Shown: positions 1 to 7,195, numbered from the stretch's first letter. The stretch is 10,009 nt of DNA from Bacteroidales bacterium (GCA_030626465.1 DAOUOU010000096.1:1-10009); one strand, 5' to 3'. A program made the numbers and translations. The notes: a model not told the origin generated them from the letters alone.

Positions 1-285
1 AATGGGCATTACCGCTATTGTCTTTGAAGAGTAAATCAGCGTATCATTGAACTGATCTCCGATAAAAAGATTATCAAATCGTACCTTTCGAACCCCTGTA
101 ATTCTGGCTTTTGAATAGTCCAACTCAGTTCCTATTATGGAAGAGATTTTAACAACCAGTTTTTTTATAACATAATCTTGTACTGCAGGTATCTGAAAAA
201 TGCCAAAAAACAATACAGGTAGTAAGGTAAGTATTACTAACAGGTAAGAAAACTGCTTCGCTATTTTTTTGATAATTTTGGTCAT
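1..285 (-). CDS. tamB: TamB-like translocation/assembly protein, N-terminal part (runs off left edge)
   Basis: The minus strand is open from an ATG at 285-283 to the window edge, giving 95 residues with no stop. Residues 1-10 are basic (MTKIIKKIAK), followed by one hydrophobic segment at about 12-31. After that comes a stretch typical of the start of Bacteroidota TamB/DUF490 proteins: IPAVQDYVIKKL (32-43), then a short beta-rich unit ending in FDNLFIGDQFNDTLIY (70-85). TamB proteins are very large, inner-membrane-anchored, beta-helical proteins that bridge the periplasm and help assemble or supply the outer membrane. The assignment rests on this N-terminal pattern plus the divergent tsaD neighbour, a common arrangement in the phylum. 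The rest of the gene is outside the window, so its integrity cannot be judged. An AsmA-like relative is the main alternative. Confidence 0.82.
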   Translation of the reverse strand, partial: MTKIIKKIAKQFSYLLVILTLLPVLFFGIFQIPAVQDYVIKKLVVKISSIIGTELDYSKARITGVRKVRFDNLFIGDQFNDTLIYSSKTIAVMPI

Positions 286-333
286 CTTCTGATCGATACA
301 AAAATAAACTATATCATTAATAACTTAAGCTTA

Positions 334-1368
334 ATGGATATTATTATTTTAGGAATAGAATCGTCGTGTGATGATACCTCTGCAGCAATTATCAGAAACG
401 GGTACGTACTTTCAAACAAAGTTGCTAACCAGGAGATACATAAAGAATACGGAGGAGTTGTACCCGAGTTAGCATCGAGAGCTCACCAACAGAATATAAT
501 ACCGGTAGTGGAATCTTCCCTAAAACTAGCCGGTATTGAGAAGAAACAAATTCGTGCTGTAGCTTTTACACGAGGACCCGGACTGATGGGAGCTCTTTTG
601 GTTGGGACTTCTTTTGCCAAAGGATTTGCTATCTCTCAAAACATTCCTATTATCGATGTAAACCATCTTCATGCCCATATACTTTCTCTCTTTCTTCGTG
701 AGGAGAAAGAGAACAATCCGTTACCACCGTTTCCTTTTCTATGTCTTCTGGTATCAGGTGGACATACCCAAATTGTGATCATACAAGATTATTTAAATTC
801 TGAAATAATAGGTCAGACAATAGATGATGCCGCAGGAGAAGCATTCGACAAATGTGCAAAGGTAATGGGCCTGCCCTATCCTGGTGGACCCCTGATTGAT
901 GAATTCGCCCGGAAAGGCAACAGGAATAAATTCTTATTCAATAAGCCACAGATTCCGGATCTGAACTATAGCTTTAGCGGACTTAAGACTTCCTTTCTAT
1001 ATTTCTTAAGGGATAAAGTAAAAGAAGATCAGGATTTCATTAAGAAAAATAAGACAGATATCTGTGCATCCATTCAATATACGATTAACTCCATTCTTCT
1101 GAATAAACTTATTAAGGCATCATTGGAAACCGGAATAAACAATATAGCCATTGCAGGAGGGGTTTCAGCAAATTCAGGTTTGAGACAAGAATTTATCATT
1201 GAAGGAAAAAAAAGAAACTGGAATGTATTTCTGCCTGAGTTTAAATATTCTACCGATAATGCTGCAATGATTGCATTAACAGGTTATCATAAGTATCTGA
1301 AGGGTCAGTACGCGAGTCATTCCGATGTGCCTTTTGCAAGGACGAAATCAAATTCACTCAATCACTGA
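334..1368 (+). CDS. tsaD: tRNA N6-adenosine threonylcarbamoyltransferase TsaD
   Basis: TsaD transfers the threonylcarbamoyl group from threonylcarbamoyl-AMP to A37 of ANN-decoding tRNAs (t6A), working with TsaB and TsaE in the cytoplasm. The 344-residue product is of usual length and has every family landmark. These are the ASKHA-fold opening GIESSCDDT (7-15), the metal-binding HLHAH (111-115, with His111 and His115), the nucleotide-binding SGGHT (141-145), GEAFDKCAKVMGLPYPGGP (168-186), the glycine loop GGVSAN (275-280), and STDNA (306-310), whose Asp308 completes the metal site. The start is the ATG at 334, which places GIESS at the expected position. No clear Shine-Dalgarno precedes it, as is normal in this phylum. 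It is divergent from tamB across 48 bp. Its last 11 bp overlap the 3' end of the convergent HD-domain gene. Confidence 0.98.
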   Translation: MDIIILGIESSCDDTSAAIIRNGYVLSNKVANQEIHKEYGGVVPELASRAHQQNIIPVVESSLKLAGIEKKQIRAVAFTRGPGLMGALLVGTSFAKGFAISQNIPIIDVNHLHAHILSLFLREEKENNPLPPFPFLCLLVSGGHTQIVIIQDYLNSEIIGQTIDDAAGEAFDKCAKVMGLPYPGGPLIDEFARKGNRNKFLFNKPQIPDLNYSFSGLKTSFLYFLRDKVKEDQDFIKKNKTDICASIQYTINSILLNKLIKASLETGINNIAIAGGVSANSGLRQEFIIEGKKRNWNVFLPEFKYSTDNAAMIALTGYHKYLKGQYASHSDVPFARTKSNSLNH

Positions 1369-1933
1369 TATCAAGAAGTTCTTTCGACTTCCTTACAATC
1401 GTATAAAATTCCTCAACCAATCCCGGGTGAGTATCTCTTATTTGTTCAATTACTTTTATTGCCCAATTAATGTATTGCATTTTTCTTTTTCGCGACCATT
1501 TTATTCTTGTGTATAAAATATCCCGAATATTACAAGTCTTATCAGCAATTTTAATACAGTGAGCTTCAAAAGACAGACCTTTGGCTGTCTGAATCTGCAG
1601 TTCCTTTCTTTGAGATGAAGACAACCTCATATCATCTGTTACTTCACAGACAATACTTAATACCTCATTTCCAAATCTTTTTTCAATCTCATCTTCCCTG
1701 GCATTGGTATCTTCAAGTACATCATGAAGAACAGCTGCAACCAATAATTCATCTGACGGCTTCTCCAGCTTTTGAACCAGCAGGTTTGAAACTTCGATAA
1801 GATGATTAATATAGGGAATACCTGCAGCCCCTTTTCTTTTCTGAAACCGGTGCATATTTGCAGCATATTCGAGAGCAAAAAATAGTTTCTTTAAAGTGTT
1901 CTGCACAGTTTTGTTTATCAGACTGTTGCTCAT
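1358..1933 (-). CDS. HD-domain protein resembling small alarmone hydrolase (MESH1/SpoT-type)
   Basis: The product is 191 residues and is essentially one HD domain. Motifs seen: His28 in the first helix, RKGAAGIPYINH (33-44), the HD pair His70-Asp71, the following Glu74-Asp75, VTDD (98-101), and KIADKTCNIRD (128-138) with metal-ligand Asp131. This is the motif order of the (p)ppGpp hydrolase domain of RelA/SpoT and of stand-alone MESH1-type hydrolases, where His/His-Asp/Asp hold Mn2+ and Glu-Asp is catalytic. No synthetase, TGS or ACT domain is present, and the length fits a stand-alone hydrolase. Likely role: cytosolic removal of the pyrophosphate from ppGpp or a related nucleotide; the substrate is inferred from family. 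The ATG at 1933-1931 is the first start codon in the frame. The stop lies inside the 3' end of tsaD on the opposite strand. Confidence 0.88.
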   Translation of the reverse strand: MSNSLINKTVQNTLKKLFFALEYAANMHRFQKRKGAAGIPYINHLIEVSNLLVQKLEKPSDELLVAAVLHDVLEDTNAREDEIEKRFGNEVLSIVCEVTDDMRLSSSQRKELQIQTAKGLSFEAHCIKIADKTCNIRDILYTRIKWSRKRKMQYINWAIKVIEQIRDTHPGLVEEFYTIVRKSKELLDISD

Positions 1934-1995
1934 TATGAAGGTTTTTTCTGATAATTACAGCCAATTTTTAATGGCCTGAGTATTTTGTTAGATTC

Positions 1996-2003
1996 CAAAG
2001 TTA
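1996..2003 (-). promoter_or_regulatory. Candidate -7 box for the HD-domain gene
   Basis: On the minus strand the sequence reads TAACTTTG, a match to the Bacteroidota -7 consensus TAnnTTTG. It lies about 62 bp upstream of the ATG at 1933. No convincing -33 TTTG lies at the usual distance, so this is a motif match only. Confidence 0.3.
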
Positions 2004-2065
2004 AATATCAATACAATTTATTGTATTTTTAAGTTTTTATCCTAATATGCAAATTTCATAATTTC

Positions 2066-2437
2066 ATGAACAACTTACTAATTGAAAGCACAAAAAAAAC
2101 ACCTGAGGTTAGCTTCAATTCTAATGGAAGGCTTAAGATTAGTGGACGTTCAATTCCGGAAGATCCCACATTGTTTTATGATCAGTTGTTTGAATGGATT
2201 TATTTCTATTGTCAGGAACCCAGTGATATAACAACCCTCGATATTGAGCTGGAATATTTTAACAGCGGTTCTTCCAAAGCTATCTTACACATTTTTCGAG
2301 CTCTTGTCGATATATCAAAGAAAGGCAGAAGACTAAGCGTTAATTGGTACTATGAGGAAGGAGATGATGATATAATGGAACGAGGCGAATATTATGAATC
2401 TATCCTGGATTTTAAATTTAATTTTTTCGAGACCTGA
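2066..2437 (+). CDS. SiaC-family (DUF1987) regulatory phosphoprotein
   Basis: The 123-residue protein shows the family signature along its length: KKTPEVSFNSNGRLKISGRSIPED split over 10-33, FY(x)QLFEWI (37-45), IELEYFNSGSSKAIL (60-74), and VNWYYEEGDDDIMERGEYYESI in the C-terminal third. It is a small cytosolic single-domain protein. In Pseudomonas SiaC, a threonine in this central loop is phosphorylated by the kinase SiaB and dephosphorylated by the phosphatase SiaA, which controls partner binding and c-di-GMP signalling. Here the corresponding loop reads FNSGSSK (65-71), so Ser67 would be the likely acceptor (inference). No SiaA, SiaB or diguanylate cyclase lies nearby, so the partners are unknown. 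The ATG at 2066 is preceded by an AT-rich gap of 132 bp to the divergent HD gene. Confidence 0.88.
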   Translation: MNNLLIESTKKTPEVSFNSNGRLKISGRSIPEDPTLFYDQLFEWIYFYCQEPSDITTLDIELEYFNSGSSKAILHIFRALVDISKKGRRLSVNWYYEEGDDDIMERGEYYESILDFKFNFFET

Positions 2438-2522
2438 GAAATCAATAAGTAATTCAAGGTTCCAAAAAAATCCGGAAAATAATCTCTATTTTTAATAGAT
2501 GTGATTGCTTAAAAATTGTTGC

Positions 2523-3350
2523 ATGCACAGGTTAATTTTTAAAGTATGGCTCATTCCGTTGATTTTACCCTTACTCTTTGGTAGTAAACTAACTGCTCAG
2601 GAATGTATTGGTAGCAACTCAACTTTTAAGTCGGGAGAAGAAATTACATATGTAGCTTCCTATAGCTGGTTTATTGTCTGGACAGACGTTGGACAAGTAA
2701 AGCTGACCATAAACGAAACTGAATTTAATGGTAAACCATCCTATCAGTTTACCGGTATTGGAAAAACGTTCAAAAATTGGGATTGGATCTTTAAAGTAAG
2801 AGATACGTTTGAAACTACTGTTGATAAAAACACACTCAGACCCTTATCATCAGGAAGAAATATCAGAGAAGGCAATTACAGGCAAGAGGATTATTACATT
2901 TATAATTTTGATGATACTGTGGTTTACGCAAAGAATAAAACAAATGAGAATCCTACAACTCTCGATACTCTACAGATTACTCCTTGCACCTTTGATATTA
3001 TGAGTGCATTACTTTATGCCCGAAACATTGATTTCAGTAGTTATACTATAGGAGACACAATTCCTGTCACAGTTATCCTCGACAAAGAGTTATACCCCAT
3101 CTACATCAGATACCTTGGAATAGAAGATTATAAAGTAAAACATATAGGAAAATTTGAATGTATTAAATTCTCCGTTATGCTTATCGAAGGTGATATGTTC
3201 CATGAAGGAGAGAACATGACTATCTGGGCAACAAATGATAAAAACAGGATTGTTGTGTACGCTGAATCTCCTATACTGGTTGGATCAGTTAAGGTACGTC
3301 TTGCGCAAGTAAATAATAACCGGTATCCTTTTACTTCTCTTAAAAAATAA
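2523..3350 (+). CDS. Exported DUF3108 domain protein
   Basis: From the ATG at 2523 the product is 275 residues. A signal peptide is clear: Arg3 and Lys7, a hydrophobic core at about 8-20, and a likely cleavage near LTAQ (23-26), so the mature protein is probably periplasmic. There is no lipobox cysteine in the right place. The mature part is beta-rich and carries DUF3108 features, including FKSGEEITYVASYSWF (35-50), the DVGQVKLTI strand (55-63) and FDIMSALLYAR (157-167), which matches the family's conserved helix. Molecular function is not established for this family; an envelope role is plausible. The frame is open six codons further upstream to a TTG at 2505, but an in-frame stop sits just before that, and the ATG gives a better signal peptide. 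It stands alone, with an AT-rich gap before rseC. Confidence 0.87.
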   Translation: MHRLIFKVWLIPLILPLLFGSKLTAQECIGSNSTFKSGEEITYVASYSWFIVWTDVGQVKLTINETEFNGKPSYQFTGIGKTFKNWDWIFKVRDTFETTVDKNTLRPLSSGRNIREGNYRQEDYYIYNFDDTVVYAKNKTNENPTTLDTLQITPCTFDIMSALLYARNIDFSSYTIGDTIPVTVILDKELYPIYIRYLGIEDYKVKHIGKFECIKFSVMLIEGDMFHEGENMTIWATNDKNRIVVYAESPILVGSVKVRLAQVNNNRYPFTSLKK

Positions 3351-3361
3351 GATCATTAATT

Positions 3362-3410
3362 ATTATTTATAATTATTCTAATTTACCCTATTTTTGTTAT
3401 TATAAATAAT
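3362..3410. repeat. 12-bp perfect A/T inverted repeat between DUF3108 gene and rseC
   Basis: ATTATTTATAAT at 3362-3373 is the exact reverse complement of ATTATAAATAAT at 3399-3410, with 25 bp between the arms. The arms contain no G or C, so a hairpin would be weak. The repeat could be an operator for a dimeric regulator, a remnant terminator of the upstream gene, or chance in AT-rich DNA. It encloses one of the two candidate promoter boxes of the rseC-rnf operon. Confidence 0.45.
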
Positions 3411-3436
3411 TTGTTTGGACAACATATATAATTTTG
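3389..3436 (+). promoter_or_regulatory. Candidate promoter region of the rseC-rnf operon
   Basis: Two perfect matches to the Bacteroidota -7 consensus TAnnTTTG lie here: TATTTTTG at 3389-3396 and TAATTTTG at 3429-3436. The second sits 27 bp before the rseC ATG and has TTTG sequences at 3410-3413 and 3414-3417 as possible -33 elements, although the spacing (11-15 bp) is shorter than usual. With no other good promoter seen further downstream, the whole operon is probably transcribed from here. This is motif evidence only. Confidence 0.38.
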
Positions 3437-3463
3437 TACTCCTCAAAAAATAAAAGAGACTTG

Positions 3464-3886
3464 ATGGATTCCTCTACCTGCATTGAACAGAAGGGAGTTG
3501 TTGAAGAGATTTCCAACGGAATGGCAAGAGTAAATATCAACATGTTTTCAGCTTGTGCAGGTTGTCATGCTAAGAAAGCATGCAACTTTATTGATGCCAG
3601 GTTCAGACATATCATGGTACCTACCGATGGAAACCATTATTCGATAGGTGAAACTGTTGGCATCATCATGAAACGAAGTCTTGGATTAAAAGCATCTTTT
3701 ATTGCTTACTTTATTCCTCTAGCCTTATTGATCGTAACACTTCTTGTTCTGACGTCTCTCCGGCTCAATGAGGTTTTTGCCGGTATATTAACACTCCTTA
3801 TCCTTGCACCTTATTTTATCCTGGTTTATCGTTTCAGAGAAAAATTAACAAGAACGTTCACATTCAGGCTCAGGAAAGAAAGTTAA
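3464..3886 (+). CDS. rseC: RseC/MucC-family membrane protein heading the rnf operon
   Basis: The product is 140 residues from the ATG at 3464. A longer frame from a TTG at 3434 is open but would overlap the candidate promoter box and adds no conserved sequence. The N-terminal half is soluble (GVVEEISNGMARV, 11-23) and holds the family's cysteine cluster ACAGCHAKKAC (30-40; Cys31, Cys34, Cys40). Two transmembrane helices follow at about 78-98 and 103-123, with a basic C-terminal tail. RseC proteins are encoded with Rnf/Rsx genes. In enterobacteria RseC is linked to the SoxR-reducing system, and the cysteines may support redox sensing or Rnf maturation (inference). The rnfB ATG follows the stop after a single base, so the two are translationally linked. 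Confidence 0.9.
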   Translation: MDSSTCIEQKGVVEEISNGMARVNINMFSACAGCHAKKACNFIDARFRHIMVPTDGNHYSIGETVGIIMKRSLGLKASFIAYFIPLALLIVTLLVLTSLRLNEVFAGILTLLILAPYFILVYRFREKLTRTFTFRLRKES

Positions 3887-3887
3887 T

Positions 3888-4802
3888 ATGAATACAGTTA
3901 TCCTATATACAATCTTATCTTTAAGCGGACTTGGAGCCACAGCAGCCATTGTATTGTTTTTCGTTGCACAGAAGTTCAGGGTAAAGGAAGATCCCAGGAT
4001 TGATGAAGTTGAAGAAGCTCTTCCTTCAGCCAATTGTGGGGGATGTGGATTTCCTGGTTGCAGGAATTTTGCCGAAGCATGTGTAAAATCTGATGATTTT
4101 GAAGGATTGTACTGTCCGGTTGGAGGAAATGAAACCATGCGTTCGGTGGCTAAGATCCTTGGACGAGATGCAGTTGAGCAAGATCCAAGAGTAGCTGTTC
4201 TGCGATGCAATGGCAGTTGCGATGTTCGCCCGCAAACAACATATTACGATGGAACTGCTACTTGTGTTATTGCTTCTGCCCTCTATGGAGGCGACACTGA
4301 TTGTCAGTACGGGTGCTTAGGGTTTGGTGACTGTGTGGAGGTATGCAACTTTGATGCTCTTGCAATGGATCTGACCACCGGACTTCCGGTTGTCAACGAT
4401 GTAAATTGTACAGCTTGCGGTGCATGTGTTAAGGCCTGCCCTAAAGATCTGTTTGAGTTAAGAAAACGTGCGAAAAAAGACAGGAAAATATACGTAGCCT
4501 GCAGAAACGAAGACAAAGGAGGCATTGCAAAGAAAAGTTGTGAGGTTGCTTGTATCGGTTGCAGCAAATGTTTTAAAGTATGTCCGTTTGAAGCAATAAC
4601 AATGGAAAATAATCTTGCCTTTATTGATGCTGATAAATGTAAGCTTTGCCGGAAATGTGTACCCGAATGTCCGACAAATTCAATATTGGAAATAGGTTTT
4701 CCTCCGCGAAAAGAGAAAGTCGAGGTTGCGACAGAAGAGAAAAAAGTTAAAGATCCGAATGGGACTGTTTCAGAGGAGATCATAAAAAACAAGGAGGAAT
4801 AG
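3888..4802 (+). CDS. rnfB: Rnf complex subunit RnfB, multi-cluster ferredoxin
   Basis: RnfB is the subunit thought to accept electrons from reduced ferredoxin. The 304 residues start with a membrane anchor (about 5-27). Next comes the Fes-type cluster motif CGGCGFPGC (50-58) completed by Cys76, then the RnfB-specific region with Cys107, Cys111 and Cys126. A run of ferredoxin motifs follows: Cys139/143/149/153; Cys174/177/180/184 (CTACGACVKACP); Cys222/225/228/232 (CIGCSKCFKVCP); and Cys251/254/257/261 (CKLCRKCVPECP). That makes one Fes cluster plus up to four [4Fe-4S] sites, the extended type seen in anaerobes and longer than the enterobacterial RsxB. The first ferredoxin motif has Asn instead of the usual Pro after Cys153. 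The tail (273-304) is charged and low complexity. It is the second gene of the operon, one base after rseC. Confidence 0.97.
   Translation: MNTVILYTILSLSGLGATAAIVLFFVAQKFRVKEDPRIDEVEEALPSANCGGCGFPGCRNFAEACVKSDDFEGLYCPVGGNETMRSVAKILGRDAVEQDPRVAVLRCNGSCDVRPQTTYYDGTATCVIASALYGGDTDCQYGCLGFGDCVEVCNFDALAMDLTTGLPVVNDVNCTACGACVKACPKDLFELRKRAKKDRKIYVACRNEDKGGIAKKSCEVACIGCSKCFKVCPFEAITMENNLAFIDADKCKLCRKCVPECPTNSILEIGFPPRKEKVEVATEEKKVKDPNGTVSEEIIKNKEE
4791..4797 (+). promoter_or_regulatory. Strong Shine-Dalgarno of rnfC
   Basis: AAGGAGG lies 7 bases before the rnfC ATG at 4805 and is read at the same time as the last codons of rnfB. It is a full anti-16S match in a genome where most starts lack one, which supports the start chosen for rnfC and tight coupling to rnfB. 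Confidence 0.8.
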
Positions 4803-4804
4803 GC

Positions 4805-6136
4805 ATGTTAAAAACATTTGCAAAAGGCGGTGTTCATCCTTCTGAAAATAAGCTTTCAGCTGCAGAACCTATAAATGATCTTCCTATCCCGCCTGTTATT
4901 ACAATTCCATTGGGTATGCACCTCGGTGTTGCTGCAAAACCAATCGTGCAAAAAGGTGACGAAGTAAAAACCGGACAACTTATTGCACAGGGCAATGGTC
5001 TCGTATCTGCCAACATACATTCGTCAGTTTCCGGGAAAGTGTTAAAAATTGATAAGGCACTTGATGCAAGTGGATACAAACATGATTCTGTTATTATTCA
5101 GGTTGATGGTGATGAGTGGTTAGAAACCATTGATCTCTCTAAGGAGATATCAGATACCTGTACACTATCCTCAAAAGATATCATTCAAAAAATAAACGAT
5201 GCCGGCATAGTTGGTTTGGGTGGTGCTACATTCCCTTCACATGTGAAACTCTCGGTCCCGAGAGGGAAAAAAGCAAAATATCTTATTATTAATGGTGTTG
5301 AATGTGAGCCTTACCTTACATCCGATCATGCTTTAATGCTTAGCAAAGGGGAAGAATTGCTGACAGGCATCTCTATACTTAGCAGAGCGCTCAGAGCAGA
5401 AAAAACTTTAATTGGTATTGAAGATAATAAGCCTGATGCTATTGAAAACCTTCGGAAAATAGCCGGCAAGTACAATGATATAAGCGTTCATGCATTAAAA
5501 GTTAAATATCCTCAGGGGGGTGAAAAACAACTCATTAAAGCTTTGATAAACCGTGAGGTACCTTCGGGAGGACTTCCGGTTGATGTTGGAACAGTTGTAT
5601 TTAATGTAGGAACAGCTTTTGCAGTTTATGAAGCTGTTCAGAAAAACAAACCCCTTTTTGAACGTATTGTCACTGTAACAGGCAAATCCCTGTCGAAACC
5701 GTCAAACTTCAGGGTAAGAATAGGAACCCCGGTAAAAGATCTGATTGAAGCCGCCGGTGGTTTGCCTGAAGATACCGGAAAGATTATTAACGGCGGACCT
5801 ATGATGGGAAAAGCTATATCTGCTATGGATATTTCTGTAGTAAAAGGTACTTCAGGTATTCTGATTTTAAACAAAAATGAATCGAGGCGAAAACCTTCTG
5901 AACCATGCATTCGCTGTTCGAAGTGTATCAGTGTTTGTCCCATGGGACTTGAACCCTATCTGCTTATGACACTAAGTGAAAAATCATTGCACGAAAGGCT
6001 GGAGAGAGATAAGGTGATGGATTGTAATGAATGCGGTTCCTGCAGTTATATTTGCCCTTCAAACAGGCCTCTTCTTGACTATATTAGATTGGGGAAATCT
6101 AATGTGGGGAAAATAATACGGATGAGAAAAAAATAA
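4805..6136 (+). CDS. rnfC: Rnf complex subunit RnfC, NAD(H)/FMN- and Fe-S-binding
   Basis: RnfC is the peripheral subunit where NAD+ is reduced in the ferredoxin:NAD+ oxidoreductase reaction. The 443-residue protein begins with the family's GGVHPSENK (8-16) and a barrel-sandwich, lipoyl-like segment (about 35-100). The FMN/NADH-binding region, related to Complex I 51-kDa subunits, contains GLGGATFPSHVKL (137-149), NGVECEPYLTSDH (163-175) and KYPQGGEKQL (234-243). A SLBB-type part with NGGPMMG (329-335) follows. Two C-terminal ferredoxin motifs are present: Cys368/371/374/378 and Cys407/410/413/417. It lacks the long Ala/Lys-rich C-terminal extension of some gammaproteobacterial RsxC. The start is set by the strong Shine-Dalgarno and lies 2 bp after the rnfB stop. 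A 48-bp gap precedes rnfD. Confidence 0.97.
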   Translation: MLKTFAKGGVHPSENKLSAAEPINDLPIPPVITIPLGMHLGVAAKPIVQKGDEVKTGQLIAQGNGLVSANIHSSVSGKVLKIDKALDASGYKHDSVIIQVDGDEWLETIDLSKEISDTCTLSSKDIIQKINDAGIVGLGGATFPSHVKLSVPRGKKAKYLIINGVECEPYLTSDHALMLSKGEELLTGISILSRALRAEKTLIGIEDNKPDAIENLRKIAGKYNDISVHALKVKYPQGGEKQLIKALINREVPSGGLPVDVGTVVFNVGTAFAVYEAVQKNKPLFERIVTVTGKSLSKPSNFRVRIGTPVKDLIEAAGGLPEDTGKIINGGPMMGKAISAMDISVVKGTSGILILNKNESRRKPSEPCIRCSKCISVCPMGLEPYLLMTLSEKSLHERLERDKVMDCNECGSCSYICPSNRPLLDYIRLGKSNVGKIIRMRKK

Positions 6137-6184
6137 AGCTAACATGCTTTTATACTAATTCTGGATAAATAAAATTGTTTTTGC

Positions 6185-7195
6185 GTGAATAAATTAATAA
6201 CAGTTGCTCCGTCGCCACACATACATAGCGGACTTTCGGTTCAAAAGCTGATGTATGGTGTTATCATTGCAATGATACCGGCACTTCTGGTTTCGATTGC
6301 ATTTTATGGCATTGGAGCTATTGCCGTAACACTGATTTCAATTGTATCCTGTGTATCGTTCGAGTTTCTGATTCAAAAATTCATACTGAACTCTCAGGTA
6401 AGAATTTCAGATGGATCAGCCATTGTAACAGGTATGCTTCTTGCTTTTAACCTTCCCTCAAATCTTCCGTGGTGGATTATCCTTATCGGAGCAATGGTCT
6501 CAATAGGTATTGGTAAGATGACGTTTGGAGGTTTGGGAAATAATCCGTTCAATCCAGCTCTTGTTGGCAGGGTATTTCTTCTTCTTTCCTTTCCTGTTCA
6601 GATGACCAGTTACCCTGTCCCTAAAGGTGTTAGTACTCCATATATCAGCAACATTGAGGGTTTCACAGGTCCTACTCCGCTTGGGATTCTAAAAGAAGGA
6701 TTAAAGAATGGAACCCCTGTTTCTGATGTAATGAAAGAGCTCCCCTCCTATCTCGATCTGTTTATTGGAAAGTTGGGAGGCTCATTGGGTGAAATAGCAG
6801 GAGCAGCTTTGGTTATAGGAATGATATTCATGCTTCTAAGAAAGATAATTACCTGGCATATACCGGTTAGTATCATTCTTTCTGTGTATGTTTTTACAGG
6901 GATCCTGCATCTGGCCCAGCCATCACAGTACGCCGATCCACTTTTTCATATCATTACCGGAGGCTTGTTGCTGGGAGCAATTTTTATGGCAACAGATTAT
7001 GTTACGTCCCCAATGACTCCTGCCGGTATGATAATCTATGGGGTTGGAATTGGTATTATCACTGTGTTGATCCGGGTTTTTGGTGCATACCCGGAAGGTG
7101 TCTCCTTTGCAATCCTTATAATGAATGGTTTTGTGCCTCTTATAAACAGATATATTAAACCCGTACGTTTTGGAGAGGAGGTAAGCAATGGCTAA
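6185..7195 (+). CDS. rnfD: Rnf complex membrane subunit RnfD, covalent-FMN site
   Basis: RnfD is an integral membrane subunit, homologous to NqrB, that carries FMN bound through a threonine and contributes to ion translocation. The 336-residue product opens with VAPSPHIHSGLSVQKLMYGV (7-26) and has many hydrophobic helices. Conserved parts include DGSAIVTGMLLAFNLP (76-91), GGLGNNPFNPALVGR (115-129) and MATDYVTSPMTPAG (268-281). The expected flavin-attachment site is EGFTGPTPLG (158-167), with Thr164 as the likely acceptor. It departs from the usual (S/T)GAT core by Pro163. The start is GTG at 6185: an in-frame stop lies 15 bp upstream, no ATG is available, and homology begins at once. Its 3' end overlaps the rnfG start by 8 bp. 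Confidence 0.96.
   Translation: MNKLITVAPSPHIHSGLSVQKLMYGVIIAMIPALLVSIAFYGIGAIAVTLISIVSCVSFEFLIQKFILNSQVRISDGSAIVTGMLLAFNLPSNLPWWIILIGAMVSIGIGKMTFGGLGNNPFNPALVGRVFLLLSFPVQMTSYPVPKGVSTPYISNIEGFTGPTPLGILKEGLKNGTPVSDVMKELPSYLDLFIGKLGGSLGEIAGAALVIGMIFMLLRKIITWHIPVSIILSVYVFTGILHLAQPSQYADPLFHIITGGLLLGAIFMATDYVTSPMTPAGMIIYGVGIGIITVLIRVFGAYPEGVSFAILIMNGFVPLINRYIKPVRFGEEVSNG
7176..7182 (+). promoter_or_regulatory. Strong Shine-Dalgarno of rnfG
   Basis: AGGAGGT lies 5 bases before the rnfG ATG at 7188, within the last codons of rnfD. The 14 bases at 7177-7190 (GGAGGTAAGCAATG) match 13 of the 14 bases at 7752-7765, the apparent ancestral rnfE start. Confidence 0.8.

Noticed and set aside
299..306. TATTTTTG on the minus strand, a -7 box match upstream of tamB
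   Set aside because: It would put the transcription start only a few bases before the ATG at 285, and no -33 element lies at a suitable distance. The tamB/tsaD gap is only 48 bp of AT-rich sequence, so a chance match is likely.
2505..2522. TTG start giving a six-residue longer DUF3108 protein
   Set aside because: The ATG at 2523 gives a standard signal peptide with basic residues directly before the hydrophobic core. The extension adds two cysteines and no recognised feature.
3434..3463. TTG start giving a ten-residue longer RseC
   Set aside because: The extension overlaps the TAATTTTG box and has no family similarity. The ATG at 3464 gives the normal N-terminus.
4304..4792. Long minus-strand open frame (162 codons) opposite rnfB
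   Set aside because: It is a shadow of the cysteine-rich rnfB frame. The translation is Ser/Thr/Phe-rich with no recognisable domain, and rnfB is certain.
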